Of a DNA stretch of 64,000 bases, positions 24,000 to 36,834 are shown piece by piece. A model generated the notes under the pieces. It did no database searches. It was not told the origin of the DNA and saw nothing but the letters and a program-made list of their open reading frames with translations. Position 1 is the first letter of the stretch. Every line of letters starts with the position of its first letter. Origin of the DNA: Ophiura sarsii (lineage: Eukaryota; Echinodermata; Ophiuroidea; Amphilepidida; Ophiuridae); assembly GCA_035610835.1 (NCBI GenBank), contig CM069450.1, positions 28,889,503 to 28,953,502 of the forward strand, in the 5' to 3' direction. The position numbers were made by a program, and so were the translations under genes.

Positions 24000-24115
24000 C
24001 TGATTTCGAATACCTACTTAAACATGTTCAATAATCGAGCCGTTGTATTTTGGATTAGCAAACTTCAAAGCACCTGTTCAGGGACTTTTTATGTTAGGTG
24101 TACATGTCAATAAAC
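24000..24115 (+). repeat. Dispersed repeat, copy 3 of 3
   Basis: TGGATTAGCAAACTTCAAAG, CACCTGTTCAGGGAC and TTATGTTAGGTGTACATG match the other two copies. Confidence 0.65.
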
Positions 24116-24168
24116 TTAACAGGGTGAAATGAAGGCAACAATGTAGAAGAGACGCTCTTTCCTATATA

Positions 24169-25255
24169 CAGTGCAACAGAGCATAAAGTTCCAAAAGTGC
24201 ATGTTATTGAAATTACGCTCTAATTCCAAAAGTAACATATGTACGACAAGGAGACTATATCATATTATAGAATACAGCTTGGTGATTTAATGTCATAGAA
24301 AAAAAAAATGGTTTGACCTTATTTACATATAATTAGCATATTATAAAGAAATACATTACAAATTTGCTTTTTGGAATTTCCAGCAAAAACTATAAATGCT
24401 ATTAACACCAAAGTTACAGGAAATGAAGTTCCCATCATTGCCAACAATACTGTTTGAGAAAAAGTTCACATTTATCTTTACTTTTAACAAAAACCCAAAA
24501 TCTGTCTTAATTAAGCTTAATTAATGACCAAACTCGTTGAAATTATTATGTAATACTGTGTATCCAAACCAGACTTGCATGGTATCAAATTAAAGGTAAA
24601 GATGTGCTTAAAAGAATGGTCTGAGCAGATAATTCAATATCCCTTTAGTATTTAAGATATCGTCCTCCAAACATTTAGTATGTTTAAAAAGAGAAAAAAA
24701 CCACATGTAACCACTATTTCATACAACTGTACACAGACTTGGCAACAGTCTATTAATACTTGTGCAGCCATGCACGCAAACAATGGAAGGAATATTCAAG
24801 GACATGACAACGCTAAGGGATCAATGGTTTAAAATTCGCGCTGAAAGAAATTTGCCAGTGTGCAGTCAAGAGTTTAAGCATAATGCATGTATGTTACTTT
24901 AGGTGACCGTGTGCTGACATGCATGGGTGTACAAACAGGTATCGTGTTAAAGGCCTGCACTAAGTCTAAATAATAATAAAAAGTTTAAATAGTCAAGGCC
25001 ATGAAAGGAAGTAGGCAGTAGCTGGTTGGATTAGCGTGTATGGATAATCAAGTATTGGCCAATCCGAAATCAGGTTTAATAAGAAATGTAACAATGCTGA
25101 TAATCATACAAGGACACGAAATAGCACTTTAAAACAAAGCTGTTTTAATGATGTATGATACACATACTTAGGATTGAAATGTTCATTGTTGTACAACAAT
25201 CAGGAGGCACTATATTTATAATTCAATATTTGGAACTTTATGCTCTGTTGCACTG
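24169..25255. mobile_element. 1.09-kb element with perfect 27-bp terminal inverted repeats
   Basis: CAGTGCAACAGAGCATAAAG plus TTCCAAA at 24169-24195 is exactly complementary to 25229-25255. The interior has no coding capacity, so the element is non-autonomous. The flanks (CTATATA and AGGCCTATA) do not give an unambiguous target duplication. Confidence 0.75.
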
Positions 25256-27502
25256 AGGCCTATACATTTCAGGTGAACGCGTGTGCGAGGCTGATGATAA
25301 ATGAAAGAATCCGTATGGTGAAGGAATACATAGCGCTACGATTCTAAACGTAACGTATTAGTTCAATATTGTACAAATAAATGGCTGCTTTAAAAGAAAG
25401 TTTTAGTGCAGCAATATTGTCTACATTGAGCAGTATTTTTAGATTCAAATATATTTGAAAGTTGATTGTCCATTCAATGTTGTTATTACAAGAAAGATTT
25501 ACGATACACCAGGGATGGTTATAAAATATTGTAAAACCATAATGATTTAATCAAATACATTGTATACATTATAACCGGGCGGTTGAGTTTTGGAGGCATT
25601 CATTAGAGCTTATCGGAATTTGTGTGGCGTAAATATTGGGTTTTTAAAAAAAATATATATGCAGATTGATGTCTACCGCATTAGCTAATACAAACAAACA
25701 TTCTACCTTAGAAAGGACGAAGTTAAGGATGGTACCAGCTGTTTATTGTGTGTATAAATAAAATCAAATCAAAACGCTATAAAGTGCAGATTACTTCCTT
25801 AGGTTGTTCGCTTATACGCGATAGTCAGGCGAGAAATCTAAGGTAGCAAAATGCACCCGTATTATAGTGTTTGCATTTGACGCAAAATTCTACTTCACAT
25901 GATTGTAAGCACTTTCTGTCGATATTGATACTTTGACTAATAAAACAATTCCTTAAAAAAAAGGAAAGAGGGCGTTTAAAGGGAAACTATAAATTATGTA
26001 GTTGAACGTTTGATGTAGAAGTCTGTAGTTGGACGGGTGATGGGGAACGGCTGTAGTTTATTAAAATATAGTGAGAGTTTACAAGAAATGTTCATAGGTT
26101 TGACAGTGGGATTTATGGCGACTTTTAAGTGAAGTTTAAGATTGAAATATTGATGTCTGCATTAGGATTCTGTTGGATTCTACTCAATGTCTGTAGACTC
26201 AATAGCCAGGCTGAACATAAACATGATGAACGTGTATACATGCTGAAGAAGAAAATGCTGCTAGATGTATTGATTTTTTTGTGTAGAAGGAATATTTACA
26301 ATATAATTGATGGTGAAACTTGTTGATGGCATTCACAAATAGGCAGGCAAGACACAGGGATTTGTAAGGATGTGTGATTTTATTAAAAGAACAGCATAAG
26401 GGAGTGTTCATAAATACCTTGATGGGGGTGGCAGAAGAAGGGGGTCAGGAAAAAAGTCCACCAAAGGGGGATCACACAAACAAATTGGTACTTCACGCAT
26501 ACAAAAAAGTAGATCTAAATTTAGATCCTCGGGTTACCCCCAATGAAGCTAGCATACACCCCATCTCTGACTGCCCCAATCCAATGTCCATCGAGTGAGC
26601 GGAGCAAAAACTCCTTGGTCAGTAAATTTGAGCGATTAGTGGATTTGAACAGGATCTATGATGTGAACGATAGAGGGGGTACATGGTCGGTGGATATACT
26701 TGGTCAGTGGAGAAGTGAAAGTGGAATTCAGCCGCGGTGATAGTCAGTGTATTAAAATCAAATCGACAGTCCTGAAATCAGGCCTAACAAAACAAAACAA
26801 AAGCCCAGGGAGGTAGTCAAGAATCGTGGGAACCCAAACTCCTGGATAATTGATGCTTGACTTTCGATTTCGATTCGGGATGGGGGTGGGGTGTTGGTCG
26901 GGAAATACAGAGAGTGATAATAAATGACTTTTATGATTTGTGAAGATGGTCTCATATTCTGGATTCTCCAATTGACATGGATTATATTATAGAGTTGCAA
27001 CAAAACATATACTGGTAGATTAAACTATAGTCATGCATGGCATTACATGCATTATGTACACATGTTTAATGCAACAAACAAACCTTTTAGTATAGCACAT
27101 TGAAGTTATGCAATAAACAAGCATTTCTAGAAACTTGATGAGACTGAACTTTATTCTCAATAATGTGGCAAAACTTTGGTATGGTAAATGTGAAATAAAC
27201 ACTGAAAGTCTATTGAATGTGATGTTTGCAATAAAAAAGAGCTTATCATGTTGGCCAGTATTGAGTAGTTTCACACTTTCATAACTGCAGAATGAGGATA
27301 TAATTGATTGTAATAGGATTATAATTCATATATGTCAAGTCCCGTAAAACCGTTGGTGTATTATGTGCACAGGTTAATCCACTGTATTAAGAATGCACAA
27401 TGAAAGAATTGCTAAAGATATCTTGTTTAAAAAAAAATTTGAGATGCGAAATACAGGGATTGAATGTTTGTACAATCCTGAATCCTTATCTCTATAATAC
27501 CA
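25256..27502. other. No recognisable gene
   Basis: Open frames at 26129-27274 on both strands have no recognisable domain. I see no clear repeat. Confidence 0.4.
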
Positions 27503-27836
<334 letters not shown>

Positions 27837-27854
27837 ACCCACGGGCATGCAGGT

Positions 27855-28009
27855 CTTATCAGCGGCCCTGTGGTTGGGGATTATGCAAGCCGACACCGTC
27901 TTGTAACTTACTCAAAAAGTCGAGTAATGGCACTTACCGACGGCTCTGTGGTTGGGGATTACGCAAGCCGATATCGTCTTATATTACTCAAAAAGTCGAT
28001 TAATAACAC
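27855..28009 (+). repeat. Two tandem copies of a ~78-bp unit beside the microsatellite
   Basis: Copies start at 27855 and 27933. Each contains CTGTGGTTGGGGATTA, GCAAGCCGA and ACTCAAAAAGTCGA. A third copy begins at about 28009 and breaks off. Confidence 0.8.
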
Positions 28010-28013
28010 TTAC

Positions 28014-28809
28014 CGAGAACTTGACCTTTTTGTAATGGAAAAGTAAACCAGGTGATTAAGATAAGACTTCTAAAAAAGGTCCCTGGTGTAGGCCTCTTTA
28101 TCGTTATAGTTGACGTTTTTCCACCAGCAGTTAATATTCATCCCGTGTTTCGTATATAAATGACAAGCAATAACACTCACGGGCAAACATGCGGTAAATA
28201 TCTCTGAATATCGCAAGATTGCCTGAAGATTTCCTGGATACTACTGCATCGGGGTGACATTGCGAAACCCGATGGTGGAAGAATACCACCAAATACTAAA
28301 TGTAATGCAAGCGCCTCGTTAGTTCAGCGCATGGCTGTGAAATACAAATCGTTATTTTTTATAATTATTTAAATTAATAAATAACAACCCAAATAACCCC
28401 CACAAGAAACAATGAGTTTGAAAGTGCTAACAGATCTAGTGATTGACTACATAAACAATCAAGCATTCATGTATGTACTTTATACTTCAATATGTTTTTT
28501 TCTTCTTTTTCAAACAACCTTTCTAAGATAAAAATTGACGTTTGGTAATTTGGCATCTCCAACAGATGACGTATGATTTCTTGTTCTAGATTTAGACTAG
28601 CGATAGAAATTTATCTTGGTTAACGGAAATGGAATGGCACTTAAAGTTGCGCAAATGTCGTAACGACTATATATATACATAAAGCTTAGCTTGGGAAGAC
28701 TTGTTTGATATAAACTCGAATCCTTTCATCCGGGTTTAACGGGGGACTCAAGGAAGTGTTCGATTTGATTTTTGAATTTTGTGAGTGCTGTAATTTTTGA
28801 ACTATGATA
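28014..28809. other. No recognisable gene
   Basis: Nothing recognisable. Confidence 0.45.
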
Positions 28810-29185
28810 GACTGTGATAGATTTCAAAAATGATTACGCATTTAAATTGCTAGAATTATGGAATTTCAGTACAAGTATGCTAATTAAAACCTACTAGTGC
28901 CATACTTCCATGCATAAACAATGCATGATGGTATTCAAAGATCATGGTTTGTGTTTACAATTAGAATGAATGTAAATTAAAACACGGATATTTGAATGCA
29001 TGCACATTTATGGTTAATCTCATGAAAACAGTGCAAAATGAACTCTTTTTTTTATTGTTTTTCAATTCATATTAAATCTAAACACAAATGTATGGCACTA
29101 TTAGGTTTTAATTAGCATACTTATTCTGAAATCCCATAATTCTAGCAACATAAATGCGTAATAATTTTAGAAATCTATCAAGTCT
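28810..29185. mobile_element. Foldback MITE-like element with ~95-bp arms
   Basis: AGACTGTGATAGATTTC...TTACGCATTTAAATTGCTAGA...AGTATGCTAATTAAAACCTA...AGTGCCATAC (28810-28908) is repeated inverted at 29090-29185. The ~180-bp loop is non-coding. Confidence 0.75.
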
Positions 29186-32129
29186 GTATGTCGGTAAACT
29201 TTTCATACTACAGTGTGTTCAGGTTGTTTAGAAGATCGTAACACACGTGTGAATAACACTAAATTTAAAATAGCACTGTAACTCAGATAATGCGGTTGTG
29301 CTACAAATTAAACTGAATGATGATAATCGATTGGTCATACTTTATAACAATACCGCATTCGGGTTAGACATGGATCGCTGCACATAACAGTGCTTCTTAT
29401 CTTTAATATGGTGTTCTAGTCTTAGGTAAAAAAACACACCCAAAACCGCATTTCACATAGCGTTTTTTTACTATAAAAAAGAAAGAAAAAACCCGCCGCA
29501 TTTCGTTAAGCCTTATGTCAGGTCTTCTGAGGCAAACTGTTTTTGTTTTGTTTTTTGTATTTAGTCTTAGTTTATTTTGACAAGACTCGTGGGATATGGT
29601 GCATCGTGTCAAGAACCCGCGACATATATAGCAACAGAGTTAGCAGACGATATTCTAAACTCTATATTATGGTAAGCTTAATTATTTACGAACATCTATA
29701 TAGATAAGGTGTGGACATGTTCAAAATTTGACACTCGACACAGAAGAAGTGTGAATGTGTGAGGAGGTTGGTGGAGATGAGTTTCACACGTTGAGATATT
29801 ATTAGTACCCGCAGTACACTCGATTAATTAAGACACTATAAACAGTGGTGAATTCAAGCATACTTTTTCACAATAACTGTTCTATATTACAGTACGTTTT
29901 TAGCCATTACCAATTGAATCATATTTGTTATTAATCATATACATATAGTTGGCCAAATAAATAACAAGAGAATTAGGACCTACATTTGACCAGCAACAAT
30001 TACTTTTTTAACAAACAGTTGTAAACATCTAGTCGCATTTATATTATTTCGCAAAACACACAGACTGTTATTATGTTTCTATACCATTTTCAGTGTACAC
30101 TCCCTGTCATAGTTCCGTGGGCATAATTCGCGTTATTTCACGCGAGCGTATTTTGTTGTTGTTTGCGGGGCACGGCGTCAAAATGCTTGACATGCATATT
30201 CATGAATAGCGTGACCCTGTATGTCATTATCCATCCGCGACGTGTGTACATGTACAGCTATATGCCAAGAGCCGTGCAATATCCATTAATAGTGTTGAAA
30301 ATACCGTAAACTAGTAGAACCTATAACATAAGACAATCACCTAAATTAATACGTACAGTCAGCGGGTAAATGAATCCCTTTAAAATTGTAAACAAACCCT
30401 AGTTTAAATTATAAAACCCCAAAGAAACATGTATTTTACAGATGTTTAATAACAATTGATTTGCAGTATTGTATATTGAGACTGTTAGTGTTTCATTTTT
30501 AACCATAGTTAATTCTGTAATTTACTCTTCTCTTGGGTTGGTTGTCAAGGTCACGCCGAAATGTACTGGTACCCAATACGGTGTCAAATTTATAAACCGT
30601 AAACATTATTTGGCCAATCACTGTATACATGTATACAATCTGTCTCATCGTGTATTTATACGCTTTATTCCGTCAAGGTATCAAAAGTTGTTTACAGCAA
30701 ATAATATCGCGCCCCGGTGAGCGTCTTTACGGTCAAGTTTTTCGTGTAAACCATTACAATACAAGTTATTGTTAGGAAGTAAACGCATTATGTAATACAA
30801 GTTTTTTTTGGAAGTAAACGCATTATGTCATCGATTTGAAAAGGAGTAGCGTACTGCAAACCAGCTCAGAACGTAATGTTGAATGTTAACAACTTTTTTT
30901 CGCGGAGATAATCACCGCACTCAACCCCGAACTTATGGCTCTTGAGCTCCAGGCACCGCCGACTTTGTTGAAGTAGGGAAGTATGTTGTACAGACCCCCG
31001 GAAAAGGAGGCCCCAAATCTAACCGAATTCAAGTTGCCCTTCGATGCCCCCCCTACCCCTCGTAAAATACCAATAAGACAAATACATGATAGAAATTTGA
31101 AGGACTAGCTGAGACTATATTGGAAAAGTTTTATTGTAGAACATATCCAATGTGTATGGATGACGACGACGACATACTCATCAAATATTACCATGACTTA
31201 CATGTATAATATGACATTTACACATTATTTATAACATTTCCTAATATGAACAACATGATATACGAATACGAGGTAGACATGACATATGCAAGGAGCACAA
31301 CGGTGTACACGACGAACACAACGTGGATGTGACAGAAATGAGCTGCCGGAGGGAGCCGGGGCGAAAACATTTCCCTTGAGCCCCGCAGCGCCAGGACTCG
31401 CAAACAGTGGTGACGCGGAGAAAATGCCCCCGGCCCGACTCCGCCTGACGCCCGACGCCCACTTCACGCCACACAAGGGGTAGACTACAAGAGGGACCTC
31501 ACGACTACATAGGAGGCAGGGATATGGGAGGATAAAGGACCAACAGGACCCACCACCAACATAGCATATGAAGGACCTCCCAATTCCCCCTAATCTAAAC
31601 CGAACCAGGTGCCCAACTGATACACCCGGCGACCTCCCCCATCCCTGGATGCAAGCACAAAGGGTGGGTGGGAGGGAAATTTACCAACTGCACTGATGAT
31701 CTCAGTCGACAATGTGACAAGCAACGGGCCATCGAAAAAAAACCCGGGAAGGAATAGAGAGCTTTTGATTGGTTTGTGTCACAACCAAACGATAATACAC
31801 CTCGGTACACAGCCACGCATGGGCTGTCAACCGCGTATGGCGAGTTGGTCGATATAAAGGGGGTAATTTAAAGTACAATGCTCTCAATTGATCCCAAAAA
31901 AACGTGACCAACCGGGAAAAAACAGGGTGTCCCAAAAAGTAAATGTTACGTTCGCCAGACAAGCTGTCAAATGCATACATACATTCGATTGGTTTGATAT
32001 CAACAGAAAGTGTGGCCAACCGTGGCAATGATTCACAAGAAAGTGAAGAAGAATAAACTTCAATTTGCAGGCTCCGAGACGACCTTTCGTAGGATTCTGA
32101 AATCAATGAGCTACCATGGTAAATAACTG
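29186..32129. other. No gene; small repeat remnants and a GC-rich island
   Basis: A diverged copy of the 32.1-kb tandem repeat lies at about 30015-30100 (ATCTAGTCGCATTTATATT, TGTTTCTATACCATTTTCAG). A GC-rich stretch at about 31335-31475 stands out from its AT-rich surroundings, with open frames in several phases but no recognisable protein. A solitary mariner-like end (ACAGGGTGTCCCAAAAAGTA) is at 31922. A minus-strand frame of 147 codons at 31702-32145 is unrecognised. Confidence 0.4.
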
Positions 32130-32820
32130 GCTTTGGTATACACATCTAGCCGCATTTATATTAATGCGCGACACCCACTAATATTAAGTTTCTATACCAT
32201 TTTCAGTAGCATATGCCATTTGCCATCCAACAAATATATTGAGGGTATAAATATATGGCTTTGTCAATACACATCTATCCGCATGTGTGAACTTATTGCG
32301 AAATACCAACATACTTGTATTATGTTTCTAGACCATTTTCAGTACGAATACCATTTGCCATCCAACCCAAATATTGAGATGTAAACAAATGGCTTCGTTA
32401 ATACACGTCTAGCCGCATTATTGCGCAATAACCACATATTACTTTTATTAAGTTTCCTAGACCATTTTCAGTTGGTATACCATTTGCCATCCAACCCAAA
32501 TGTTGAGAAGTAAATAAATGACTTTGTTAAAACATGTCTAGCCGCATCGTTGCGCAATAACCCCATATTACTTTTATTATGTTTTCCTAAACTGTTTTCA
32601 GCAGTTGGTATACCATTTGCCATCCACCCCAAATGTTGAGATGTAAACAAATGTCTTTGTTAATACACATATAGCCGCATTATTTTGGAATAACTACATA
32701 TTACTTTTATTATGTTTCTATACCATTAGTAAAGGTATACCATTTGCCACCAAACCCAAATGTTAAGATGTAAACAAATGGCTTTGTGAATACAAAACTA
32801 GCCGCATTTGTACTTGTTGC
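32130..32820 (+). repeat. Tandem repeat, ~125-bp unit, five to six copies
   Basis: Each unit reads GGCTTTG...TACACATCTAGCCGCAT, then ATTGCGCAATAAC, TTATTAAGTTTC, ACCATTTTCAG, ATACCATTTGCCATCC, CCAAATGTTGAGATGTAAA. Units begin near 32130, 32255, 32388, 32518 and 32650. Outlying copies occur near 30015 and around 35560/36675, the latter split by a mariner-type element. Confidence 0.85.
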
Positions 32821-32948
32821 CAGATAATTGAATACGAGTACACAAGAGAATTAAGGTAGTGGTATAACATTTGACTGCAACCAATTTATTTAGTGACCTT
32901 TGTTCTGATCACCCACATATAACAATAAGCCAGTATGGCCAACTACAC

Positions 32949-33190
32949 ATATCGAGGGCTCAGAAACACAAGGCCTTATCTCCATTTTGACCATTTTGAG
33001 AAAAATACTATTGCCGATTTGTAAACACATTGGGGAGGTGGAAATGAGGCCTTGTGATACTGGCTATAACTTTGAAAGGGGTTGTGTTATGGAGATAGGC
33101 TGTGTGTTACTGAAAAGGGGATTTCTTTCTGAAAATCTCATTTTTGAAAAAAAATGGAGATGAGGCCTTGTAATTCCGAGTTCTCGATAT
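32949..33190. mobile_element. 242-bp MITE with ~44-bp inverted ends
   Basis: ATATCGAGGGCTCAGAAAC followed by ACAAGGCCTTATCTCCATTT at 32949-32993 is complementary to 33147-33190. It is non-coding. Its boundaries are the outermost matching bases; no clear target duplication was seen. Confidence 0.75.
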
Positions 33191-33248
33191 TATGATGCTT
33201 TGCAAGGTAGCATTAAAAAAGTCAGTTTTTCATGTTAACTTGCATGTT

Positions 33249-33480
33249 AACTTATTTGTGGCAATGTGCCATCGACATGTTAAATATTAATGGACTTGAG
33301 CCGCGGTATGTCAAATATCAGGACTATTGAAGGAGAATTTGAATATATATAAATGAATAACACACTTATTTGTGACATTGTGCCATCGCATGTAAATGCA
33401 TTTGGAGTTGAGCCGCAACCCTTCATATGTCAAATATCAGGTGAATTGAAGGAAAATCTGAGTCTATATAAATGAATAAT
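33249..33480 (+). repeat. Two tandem copies of a ~115-bp unit
   Basis: CTTATTTGTGGCAATGTGCC / CTTATTTGTGACATTGTGCC, GAGCCGC, TATGTCAAATATCAGG and TATATAAATGAATAA recur in order at about 33249-33362 and 33363-33480. Confidence 0.8.
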
Positions 33481-33686
33481 TACTGAATCCGATGTCTACG
33501 CACCAAATTGTCCATACAATTATCACATAATCGTACATTTATATTTTCATTTTAATATTTCATGACTACTTATTAATTCACACAATTGTATTCCAAAATG
33601 TTGACATATTGAGGCATAGATATTCCCCCATGAGCATAACCACCCCAACAAGGATCATCCTCAAGGAACTTGTTTCAACCAGACCG

Positions 33687-33716
<30 letters not shown>
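33687..33716 (+). repeat. Homopolymer C30
   Basis: Uninterrupted run of 30 C. Confidence 0.9.
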
Positions 33717-33717
<1 letters not shown>

Positions 33718-33875
33718 TAACTCTTGAAAAACTATTTTTCTTCTTATTTGTGTAACTTTTCCCGCCGAATAATAGTTTTGATTTCCAATTTCCAGTACGT
33801 TTCATAATTAGTATTACTATGCTGGACGTACCCCCAATATTAAATGTTAAAACACTCTAGGCGTCTATGGCAAGC

Positions 33876-35100
33876 TTTAATAAGGTAATGGTCTACCATA
33901 CAGTGGCTAAAAAGAGGCTAATAAGATATTATGCCTATAAGACGCAGTTAATGTTTTACTTTTGATTATTTTTTATTTCATCAAAATCGGAGCAGTGGTT
34001 CCAAAGTTACGTCAATCAAAGTCGAGAATCCAACGCATTTCTCGTAAATTGTGTATTTCCTTGTTTTTCAACCATGCAGTGATATTTAACGTTATATTCC
34101 TTATAAATTCCATAACTTTAGAAATAAAGGAGATTTTGCCATGAAAATACCACCAAAAATTGTGATAATTCAAATAGTATTTTTAAATATGGTTTCAAAA
34201 ATGTAAATGCTTTACCTAATTTGCATAATAATTAAAAACAGTGTTTCTAGACTTCAAACGCTGTTTTCTCGAAATGGTTGTTTCGTTCAATCCCGGGGTT
34301 ATTTTTCAAAAACGGAAGCATGTATGAAGCTGAAATTTCGAATGGAACTAGAATAAATAGTTCAACAAGGGATGACATAGCCTTTTTTGCATATTCATTC
34401 TTTTTTTTTAAATATAGCCATTTTAATTTTCAAAAATGCTCATTTTAAGTTAACAAAATGTGTTTTTAATATTTGTCGTCAACAAAATGGCAAATTTGAA
34501 AAAATGGACACAAATTTTGAAAAAGGGCTATGTCATCCAAACATTTATGTGTATAACCATATTTTTAGTTGAAATAATCAACGGTCAAATGTTTGCGTAT
34601 TCTCAGGAGTACCCCGGGATAAAATGTGACGTGTTCTACCGAAACCAGACACAATTGGGCAAGGTATCAAAATTGAGTTAGTAGTTGATTATTAAAGTAG
34701 AGATCTTCAGCTTTACAGTGGTACTCTTTTTTTAATCGGACTTCTCAAAGCGGAGTTACATCATTTTCAAGTTCGTCTTTTACGGTCTTTATGAAAACTC
34801 CAAACTGAGATATCGCCCTTTAAAGTTACTAGAACTAGGCTTTTTACTAGAACTAGGCTTTTTTAAATCACTGAAACATACATTGGAGTTTGGAGCTTTG
34901 CCCAATTCCGTCTGGTTTTGGTAGAACATGTCACAAATAGCCGATGAAATCCAAGATGGCCGCCATTATTATGAAAATGAGATGAATTTTGGAAAACAAA
35001 TCTCCGGCAATCCTCTAGTATGGTCATAAGTATCAACATATCCACTTAAAATAGGACTTAAAATAACAACAACAAAAATTATGGTAGACCATCACCTTAA
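33876..35100. mobile_element. 1.2-kb TIR element with internal inverted repeat
   Basis: The ends are AAGGTAATGGTCTACCATA (33884) and TATGGTAGACCATCACCTTA (35080), with TTAA at the right edge and TTTAATAA at the left. A second inverted pair inside (about 34590-34680 and 34880-34940) shares GTTCTACC...AAACCAGAC...AATTGGGCAA. It contains a CCAAGATGGCCGCCA word (34951) also used by the 163-bp repeats. No transposase was found. The TTAA and AGG start resemble the other TTAA MITEs here. Confidence 0.65.
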
Positions 35101-35405
35101 TGTATAATCATTCGATAAACACGGATTATCCGATGTAAAACAATGTTTTTCGACCGATGTTTTTCGAGCTAAAAATATAGTTTATCAAAATGAAAAACAA
35201 TGTTTTTCGCTCGAAAAAACAGAGTTAATTGATAAACAGTGTTTTTGATCGATAAACTATGTTCATCGATAAACAGTGTTTTTTGCTCGATAAACTATGT
35301 TTATCGATAAACTCATTTTATCAAAATGAAAACAGAGTTTTTCGCTCGAAAAACAGTGTTTTTCAATTCGATAAACTGAGATTATCGATAACACGACATT
35401 ACTGG
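35101..35405. repeat. Patch of reiterated GTTTATCGA / TCGAAAAAC words
   Basis: About 300 bases are composed almost wholly of GATAAAC, GTTTATCGA, GTTTTTCG and TCGAAAAAC in both orientations, many forming short palindromes such as TCGATAAACTATGTTTATCG. There is no coding frame. It abuts the right end of the preceding element, and its own ends are unclear. Confidence 0.7.
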
Positions 35406-35576
35406 GTGCAATCAAATGAAATAATGGACAAATTTGCCGCCGTGATCATCCAAGACAAATTTGCGGCAGGAAATGGGGGTGACCTCAAGGGCAGAGGCCA
35501 TCTTCAACTTCCTATCACCACATTAGTTTTCCTCGTAGCCCGTCGGAAAACTTTAATATTGCGCAATACCCATATA

Positions 35577-36674
35577 CAGGGTGTCCCAAAAGTCTATGCA
35601 CGACTTTGAAGCTTTGTATTTCACAAAATATAAGTCGTATTGAAAATATGAATACATATTTAGAAAGAGGAGATGTGGGAAATAATGTTGATACCAAACA
35701 TTGGAGTAACATCTGTTTGAAATGCCACCCTAGAAGTAAAATATGTATTACTGCAAAAATGTAATTTTATACTCCGGAGGAATAAAGCTCATAAATCCAT
35801 ACTTGTTGAGATTAACAAAAAGACGGGTAGAGTTGGTTATACGGAAAGAGATCCGTCAATTGTAATATTTATAATTTTACATTACAGTGATCCTATCATA
35901 ATAACAAACTATATCTGTCCGCTGCTTTAATGTAAGCTTTGTTTGATCTGAATCTTGTATGGAAACTTCTACAAGTCCTTACGCAAAATTCTGTGAACAG
36001 TTGATCTTTTAATCTTGTTTTCGGAAGGTCGGCGAATAGATCTCTTTGGACTTTTGGCTACTGCATGTCTTATGACATCAATGTGACTTGTTGATCTACC
36101 AGTCTTTCTACCACATCGATACAAATCATGCACAGTTCCTGTGTTCAAAAATGTATCCACCAACTTCAGAATGGATATTCTTCCTGGTGCGCGTTTCACT
36201 TTGAAATGTTTTCTGAATTTTTGTTGAGTAAGTTGAACTGAATTTGATTTAGCGTAGAACCATACAATTTGTATTCGCTTATCTATGCTGTTAACCATCT
36301 TGAATGAAGACTTTTGCTGTGCAATGTTGTCTTACGCCTATTAATGTTATGAGTGACCGAGTTTGGTAATAACATTAATGTTGCAAGGTAAGCAGTGAAC
36401 TGTGACTAATGCGCAACGTTGCTTTCATACTGTTAATTTATGCGCACCTGATTTTAGCAACAATGTGTGGTACTTGGTATGGGTTGGTCTGGCACATGGC
36501 CAAAAACTTTCAACCAGTTTCATAATGTTGTGGGTTCACCAATAGGGTTGTGTTTGGTATTAAAATAATTTCCTAAGTCTCGTCTATCAAAATATGGTTA
36601 ACTTTATACCATATGATTTATATTTTATGAGATATGACTCTTCAAAAACGTGCATAGACTTTTGGGACACCCTG
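35577..36674. mobile_element. Mariner-type remnant with perfect 28-bp ends and TA duplication
   Basis: CAGGGTGTCCCAAAAGTCTA plus TGCACG (35577 onward) is repeated inverted to 36674, and both ends abut a TA dinucleotide (35575-35576 and 36675-36676). Ends starting CAGGGTG and TA target sites are typical of the IS630-Tc1-mariner superfamily. The only transposase part left is the minus-strand helix-turn-helix region. It is inserted inside an outlying monomer of the ~125-bp tandem repeat, so the empty site can be read. Confidence 0.85.
35969..36298 (-). pseudogene. Mariner-like transposase N-terminal DNA-binding domain only
   Basis: A 109-codon frame starts with MVNSIDKRIQIVWFYAKSNS and shows the features of the DUF4817/HTH region of mariner-like transposases. 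It has a first helical bundle (QLTQQKFRKHFKV), a linker with RAPGRISILKLVDTF, GTVHD, and a second HTH ending in STVHRILRKDL. In full-length relatives a DDE/DDD catalytic domain of about 200 residues follows. Here the frame ends directly after RKDL, and no catalytic motif is visible before the left end. It therefore looks like an internally deleted copy. It could still make a DNA-binding repressor of related elements (inference). Confidence 0.75.
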
Positions 36675-36834
36675 TACTTATATTATGTTTCCTAGACCAT
36701 TTTCAGTAGGTATACCATTTGCCCTCAAGCACACAATGATCATATGTACTTATTCACTAATACGGTGCCCTTAACCGAGAGATTAATAACTGGTACACTC
36801 ACTTCAAAAAATCTACTTGGGAACCCAAAACATA

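Noticed and set aside
31702..32145. 147-codon minus-strand frame as a gene
   Set aside because: No motif, and it overlaps repeat remnants and a solitary mariner-like end.
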